A stretch of DNA of 64,000 nucleotides, taken from assembly GCA_001898165.1 (NCBI GenBank), contig MKTD01000035.1, positions 1-64,000 of the forward strand, in the 5' to 3' direction. A program made the translations under genes and the position numbers. The notes under the pieces were generated by a model. It did no database searches. It was not told the DNA's origin and was given only the letters and a program-made list of their open reading frames with translations. Shown here in pieces: positions 60,076-64,000 of this stretch (within the stretch, counting starts at the first letter, position 1; each line of letters starts with the position of its first letter). The DNA is from Bacteroidia bacterium 43-41 (GTDB lineage Bacteria; Bacteroidota; Bacteroidia; Bacteroidales; Dysgonomonadaceae).

Positions 60076-60583
60076 TTGGTCGAGCTATAGTCGAGCAAAA
60101 ATACATAAACATCAAAAATAAAACATTCACTATAACTATTCATTGAATCCAATTTTGCCTCTGTATATCACAATCGTTTACCCGCTTTACCCGATCAACC
60201 CCAATATTCCGTCCTGTCACAACCTGTCGATGTTCCCTTCAATTATTTCACCCAAGAAACATCCTGTTTCAATAACAAAACCATAACTACCCGAAAATCG
60301 TTTAGTAATTATAATAGAGGTGTAAATCACTATCATAGCGTGAATCTATACCTGCACGCCATGATAGTTAGAGAGGATTGAAAAATTGACAGAATCTGAT
60401 TATTCTTTTGCGCAACAATTCGGCCACTGTTTTTGTGCCCTACCTCTGGGCCACCGGATATCGGGTTATCTATATTGAATAATCTTGTCAGGTTCATTGT
60501 GTAACCCAACAGAATAGCTTGGGTAATTATTATCTGAATTTTGGTTAGAAGTTTTTCATGTCGTATTAGAGAATGAATGTATT
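60076..60583. other. Gene-free left edge of the mobile element, with a 14-bp inverted repeat
   Basis: About 500 bases without a convincing gene. It holds the direct repeat GTCGAGC (60079-60085, 60090-60096) and an inverted repeat: ACTATCATAGCGTG (60329-60342) against CACGCCATGATAGT (60355-60368), 13 of 14 positions paired, loop 12. A 30-codon TTG frame at 60386-60478 is probably chance. This may be the attachment and control region of the element that starts at 60584. Confidence 0.45.
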
Positions 60584-62071
60584 ATGAGAGCCAAAGAATA
60601 CCTTGAGATTAATAAGAAAAAAATTTACCATTATGATCTGGTAAAAAAAGCTGTTTACGATCTTTACCCTTTGAGAAATAATAAAAGACAGACAGAAGCC
60701 TATTTCAATCGGTATCTTTTTGCGGATGCACGATACCGGAGTCATGCACAATATTATGCAGATAACGCACCCTCAGCAATTTTCAATGAAAGTGAGAATG
60801 AAATTGACAAAACCATTGCCCATAAGGTCAGGATGGAAATACTCAATGTTATCTCCGGGGACGATACATTTGTTTTCGCCTACAATATTATAGCATTGGG
60901 AGCAAATAAGTACGATGACAACCATCCAATAATGACCGTTAACCTGAAAGAAGAAAATCTGAATACTGTTTCCTACATTGAAGATGTATGTAAAAAGTAC
61001 AAGGAGGATTACCCCAAGGCCAGTTTGGCGGATTATTTATTGGATGATGACAATAGGGCGATTTTTTACAATAAAAGATGCGACTTGCTGAAAGATGAAG
61101 AATGGTGGCTTTGTGCTTTCAATAAAGCCTATGAGATTTTTGACCGGCTACGTGTCAAGATCTCTGATCCGTTCAAAGCGCAATACATTGTGAAAAATAT
61201 CTACTTCAATGATAAAGTCCTGGAAAGTACCATCGTTGGAATTATTAAAAGCCTTATCGACAATTACACTTATGATCTGACCGACGCACAGAAGAAAAAG
61301 TTTGCAATGTTATCTGATAATATCAATGGATATGGGAATGACCGTTTCAAAAAAATAGATGAAACGTATCTGGCAAATATATATGACATAAATTTGGACG
61401 AAACAAACTGGCTCAAATCGACACAGATGTTTAATTACGATATTATCTTCATGTGGGCCACACATGAAGCGTTTAGTCTCGAACAAAGACTGCATATTAT
61501 CGAGCTTATAGAAAATAGATACCTCATCGAGAGGGAAAAACACCCCGATATTTTTATTTACGATCTCTCACAGTTCTTTGTTTCACTTCGTGAGCATGTC
61601 TGTACCAATTGTGTGGGAGAATCCGGTGAAGGCCGTTATTCACAAACCCGATCGGAGAGGGTAGAGGAACTTAAAGAACAGATACTGCAACTCAATCAGA
61701 TCATCAATGAAAAATCGGAAGAAATTGAAAAACTTAAAGCAGGACACACCCTCGAAATGCAGGCACTCAAAGATAGAATAACCCTACTCACAACCGACGC
61801 CAAGACCAAGGGAATGACCATGCCCCAGCAGGTATTGGCATTCTATTATCTTTTCAACGAGATGGGGATAAACTTCAATAACTCCGACAAAACTCAATGG
61901 GCAAGATTTATCAATACATTCACCGGAAAGAATTTCCAGAACATCCGGACCGAACTCAATATCGATTTCGAGTGCAAGAAAACACAGAAGAATCTTAGGG
62001 TAGTCTCCGATCTTTTCGCCGAATTATTTCCAAGAATCCAACAAAAAGTAATAAATGATAGTCAAATCTAA
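60584..62071 (+). CDS. Unknown 495-residue protein at the start of a mobile element
   Basis: No signal peptide or transmembrane segment. Residues 1-350 are largely helical with many Tyr, Asp and Lys and no motif I know. Residues 365-405 form a clear coiled coil ('RVEELKEQILQLNQIINEKS'), and the last 80 residues look like a separate small helical domain ('MPQQVLAFYYLFNEMGINF', 'LRVVSDLFAELFPRIQQKV'), of a kind I associate with accessory genes in Bacteroidetes mobile DNA. It is lower in G+C than the chromosomal genes before it. Function unknown; a regulatory role for the element is only a guess. Confidence 0.7.
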   Translation: MRAKEYLEINKKKIYHYDLVKKAVYDLYPLRNNKRQTEAYFNRYLFADARYRSHAQYYADNAPSAIFNESENEIDKTIAHKVRMEILNVISGDDTFVFAYNIIALGANKYDDNHPIMTVNLKEENLNTVSYIEDVCKKYKEDYPKASLADYLLDDDNRAIFYNKRCDLLKDEEWWLCAFNKAYEIFDRLRVKISDPFKAQYIVKNIYFNDKVLESTIVGIIKSLIDNYTYDLTDAQKKKFAMLSDNINGYGNDRFKKIDETYLANIYDINLDETNWLKSTQMFNYDIIFMWATHEAFSLEQRLHIIELIENRYLIEREKHPDIFIYDLSQFFVSLREHVCTNCVGESGEGRYSQTRSERVEELKEQILQLNQIINEKSEEIEKLKAGHTLEMQALKDRITLLTTDAKTKGMTMPQQVLAFYYLFNEMGINFNNSDKTQWARFINTFTGKNFQNIRTELNIDFECKKTQKNLRVVSDLFAELFPRIQQKVINDSQI

Positions 62072-62146
62072 AATTGTAGCACCCGATGTAGTCCGGAAGG
62101 TAGCCTATAATCCTCACTACAAGGTTATTATTGCTTCTCATATTTG

Positions 62147-62176
62147 AACCACTTCCTCAAAGTCGAGGAAGTGGTT
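62147..62176. repeat. Perfect 12-bp inverted repeat before the HTH genes
   Basis: AACCACTTCCTC (62147-62158) and GAGGAAGTGGTT (62165-62176) with loop AAAGTC. No proper T run follows, so it may be an operator or RNA control hairpin rather than a terminator. CGGTAGTA occurs twice nearby (62193-62200 and 62212-62219), 19 bases apart, just before the HTH gene start. Confidence 0.65.
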
Positions 62177-62221
62177 TACTTTCCTATTGGTACGGTAGTA
62201 GACCTATATACCGGTAGTATC

Positions 62222-62566
62222 ATGACTGAAAAAACAATCACTTTTAACGATGTACCTGAAGCAATGACCTACCTGATTGAAAAATTCGACAGGTTAGAAA
62301 ATTTAATCGAATCCGCAGTCTCTCCTAAAACCGATGAGGTACAATGGTTGGATATCGATGCCCTATGCGAGTATCTCCCCGACAAACCCGCCAAACAGAC
62401 AGTCTACGGATGGGTATGCAAGAAAACTATCCCCTTCCACAAAAAAGGAAAAAAGTTACAGTTCCTGAAAAGTGAAATCGACCGCTGGTTGCTCTCCGAC
62501 GAAGCACTACCGGAAGAACAACCCGAAGTATTCCGGATCTCCCCCAGACGGAGAAAAAACTACTAA
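62222..62566 (+). CDS. Helix-turn-helix (excisionase-like) protein
   Basis: A 114-residue protein. 'WLDIDALCEYLPDKPAKQTVYGWVCKKTIPFHKKGKKLQFLKSEIDRWL' region (residues about 42-90) is an HTH_17/AlpA-type DNA-binding domain, as in excisionases and element regulators. The first 40 residues form a helix with 'DVPEAMTYLIEKFDRLENLI', common in Bacteroidetes element proteins. ATG 62222 is chosen because upstream in-frame codons cross the inverted repeat at 62147. It is followed by a second HTH gene two bases later. Confidence 0.85.
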   Translation: MTEKTITFNDVPEAMTYLIEKFDRLENLIESAVSPKTDEVQWLDIDALCEYLPDKPAKQTVYGWVCKKTIPFHKKGKKLQFLKSEIDRWLLSDEALPEEQPEVFRISPRRRKNY

Positions 62567-62567
62567 G

Positions 62568-62801
62568 ATGGCCGACAGTAAACATACCGGTAGCCATCAT
62601 GACAGGAACGATTGGAGCGACTGGATCGATGCGCAGGATGTAATGCAAAAATTGCATATCTCGCTGCGCACGCTCCAAACATGGAGAACCAACGGAATCC
62701 TGCCCTATTCACGAATCCGGGGAAAGCTCTATTACCGGAAATCCGATATCCTATTCCTGTTGGAAGAAAATTACAATGGAAAGAAAGGAGAACCAGTATG
62801 A
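62568..62801 (+). CDS. Second helix-turn-helix (MerR/HTH_17-like) protein
   Basis: A 77-residue protein. 'WIDAQDVMQKLHISLRTLQTWRTNGILPYSRIRGKLYYRKSDILFLLE' region is again an HTH_17 domain filling most of the protein. It starts at ATG 62568, right after the stop of the previous gene, and its stop overlaps the start of the primase gene (ATGA). The tandem pair of HTH genes before a primase is usual in Bacteroidetes integrative elements. Confidence 0.87.
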   Translation: MADSKHTGSHHDRNDWSDWIDAQDVMQKLHISLRTLQTWRTNGILPYSRIRGKLYYRKSDILFLLEENYNGKKGEPV

Positions 62802-64000
62802 TGGGAAAAACAAATGCCAGCACTTTGGAAATGAGTATCAATAACGAATTTTCTTTAGAAAACTCCGATTTTATCGATATCCTTGAAATGGACTTGCAGA
62901 AATTCAGGAGCCAATTCAATGCGATCCAGGAGGAACCGGCAATAGATCATTCCAAAATACTCAATTCATTATTTGAACAGATCGATGAAGTGGATTTTCG
63001 GGAAGAAGCCGGGTTTACCAATGAAGACCAGAAACTATCAAAGAAACACTACCTGGTTACATGCATCGAAAAAATTCTCGAAACAGCCAACCTCAACAAC
63101 TGGGGAATCTGCCGGAACCACGATTTTATCTATCTGTATAATGGCGAGTATTGGAGTTTGTTGGATAACATAGAATACCAGACCTTTTTGGGGATCGCTG
63201 CAGAGAAGATGGGAGTAGATAGGTTTGATGCCAGGCTATACACCTTCCGGGAACAACTGTTGAAGCAATTCCTTGCCGTGGCCAATCTACCCAATCCACC
63301 CCAATCCGATAAAGTCCTGGTCAACCTGAAAAACGGAACCTTTGAAATAGACGAAGGACGGCTGAATCTACGCAAACCCGACAGGAACGATTTCCTCACC
63401 TACCAACTTCCATTCTGTTATGATGTGAGTGCCAAATGTCCTGTCTTCGATTATTACCTCAACACCGTTCTACCCGAAATTGAAAAGCAACAGATACTCG
63501 CCGAGTATCTGGGATATCTCTTTATAAAACCTTCGGTTTTAAAACTCGAAAAAGCATTGCTGTTGTACGGCAAAGGAGCCAATGGAAAATCCGTTTTCTT
63601 CGAGATCGTGAGTGCTCTCTTGGGAGGAACCGAGAATGTAAGCAGCTATTCGCTGCAAAACCTGACCAACGAAAACGGTTACTACCGGGCCATGTTGGCC
63701 AATAAACTGGTCAACTATGCCAGCGAGATAAACGGCAAACTCGAAGCATCCATATTCAAACAACTGGTTTCCGGTGAACCGGTAGAAGCTCGACTGCCAT
63801 ACGGAGAACCATTTACCCTGATTAATTACGCCAAACTGATCTTCAATTGCAACGAGCTTCCCAAAGAAGTCGAGCAGACAACAGCCTATTTTCGCAGGTT
63901 CCTTATTATCCCTTTCGATATCACCATTCCTGAAGAAAGGCAGGATAAACAGATAGCACAGAAAATAATCAGGAATGAGTTGTCCGGTGTCTTTAACTGG
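62798..64000 (+). CDS. P4/D5-type phage primase-helicase, cut by the window end
   Basis: An open frame of 401 codons running to the last base with no stop. ATG 62798 overlaps the previous stop; ATG 62801 is also possible. Residues about 60-240 fit the D5_N region that precedes the helicase in such proteins ('LVNLKNGTFEIDEGRLNLRKPDRNDFLTYQ' region, 'CPVFDYYLNTVLP'), and the superfamily 3 helicase starts with Walker A 'YGKGANGKS' (Gly258 to Ser265). 'FNCNELPKE' and 'AYFRRFLIIPFD' are the later helicase motifs. It would drive replication of the element. A primase domain proper may be absent or short at the N-terminus. Confidence 0.9.
   Translation, partial: MMGKTNASTLEMSINNEFSLENSDFIDILEMDLQKFRSQFNAIQEEPAIDHSKILNSLFEQIDEVDFREEAGFTNEDQKLSKKHYLVTCIEKILETANLNNWGICRNHDFIYLYNGEYWSLLDNIEYQTFLGIAAEKMGVDRFDARLYTFREQLLKQFLAVANLPNPPQSDKVLVNLKNGTFEIDEGRLNLRKPDRNDFLTYQLPFCYDVSAKCPVFDYYLNTVLPEIEKQQILAEYLGYLFIKPSVLKLEKALLLYGKGANGKSVFFEIVSALLGGTENVSSYSLQNLTNENGYYRAMLANKLVNYASEINGKLEASIFKQLVSGEPVEARLPYGEPFTLINYAKLIFNCNELPKEVEQTTAYFRRFLIIPFDITIPEERQDKQIAQKIIRNELSGVFNW

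Noticed and set aside
60386-60478. 30-codon TTG frame in the left edge of the mobile element
   Set aside because: Too short, no ribosome-binding site, no recognisable sequence.
1-64000. CRISPR array, rRNA genes or riboswitches
   Set aside because: No regularly spaced repeats, no rRNA-like stretches and no recognisable riboswitch cores were seen on either strand.

Overview
The window reads as a chromosome segment of an anaerobic, amino-acid-fermenting Bacteroidetes, most likely Bacteroidales of the Dysgonomonadaceae/Porphyromonadaceae type (Proteiniphilum/Petrimonas-like). The grounds are the TAnnTTTG -7 promoter boxes in front of many genes, gene families typical of the phylum (DUF4252 with an ECF sigma factor, DUF5053, MutS-like KamC, a Bacteroidetes-type LptD), a thrA-apgM-thrC threonine operon, and a complete lysine-to-butyrate gene block. 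The taxon is inferred; no rRNA is present.

Layout. 1-2.8 kb is AT-rich and looks acquired or decaying: a VapB-like antitoxin, a PIN toxin broken by a frameshift and a C-terminal truncation, an S41-like peptidase, then gene-poor DNA with nested inverted repeats. 2.8-9.4 kb holds sbcD, sbcC and a MATE exporter. 9.4-15 kb is the threonine operon with a threonine-rich leader peptide and a terminator-like hairpin. 15-22.7 kb carries lptD, rarA with a zinc-ribbon membrane protein, an acyltransferase and adenosine deaminase. 22.9-35.6 kb is one long operon for lysine fermentation (atoD-kal-kce-kdd-kamA-kamB-kamC-kamD-kamE-atoA-thl-crt-hbd), ended by a strong terminator. 35.6-48 kb: MFS transporter, pyrophosphatase, NamZ-type exo-muramidase with a MerR regulator, alaS, a LacI/GPH symporter/GH13 alpha-glucan cluster, corA and rsmA. 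48-58.7 kb: flippase-like protein, pepD, an operon of DUF4252 - ECF sigma - presumed anti-sigma - DUF4252, a subtilase, xseAB, ispD, an Lrp regulator, and a membrane protein with a winged-helix regulator. 59-60 kb: small accessory genes and two divergent tRNA genes (Pro-CGG, Gly-CCC). From about 60 kb to the end lies the start of a mobile element (unknown 495-aa protein, two helix-turn-helix proteins, a P4/D5-type primase-helicase cut by the window end).

How the genes work together. Lysine is converted by KamA to beta-lysine, by KamDE (B12/PLP) to 3,5-diaminohexanoate, by Kdd to 5-amino-3-oxohexanoate, by Kce with acetyl-CoA to 3-aminobutyryl-CoA plus acetoacetate, and by Kal to crotonyl-CoA. 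After reduction to butyryl-CoA (those genes are not here), AtoDA moves CoA to acetoacetate and thiolase splits acetoacetyl-CoA. KamB and KamC probably maintain the aminomutase.

The least explained features are a five-copy intergenic repeat family (roughly 75-135 bp per copy), the threonine leader, the KamB/KamC pair, a palindrome over the GPH promoter, and the structured DNA at the left edge of the mobile element. I did not find a clearly new defence or RNA system. All calls come from reading the sequence; no database search was run.
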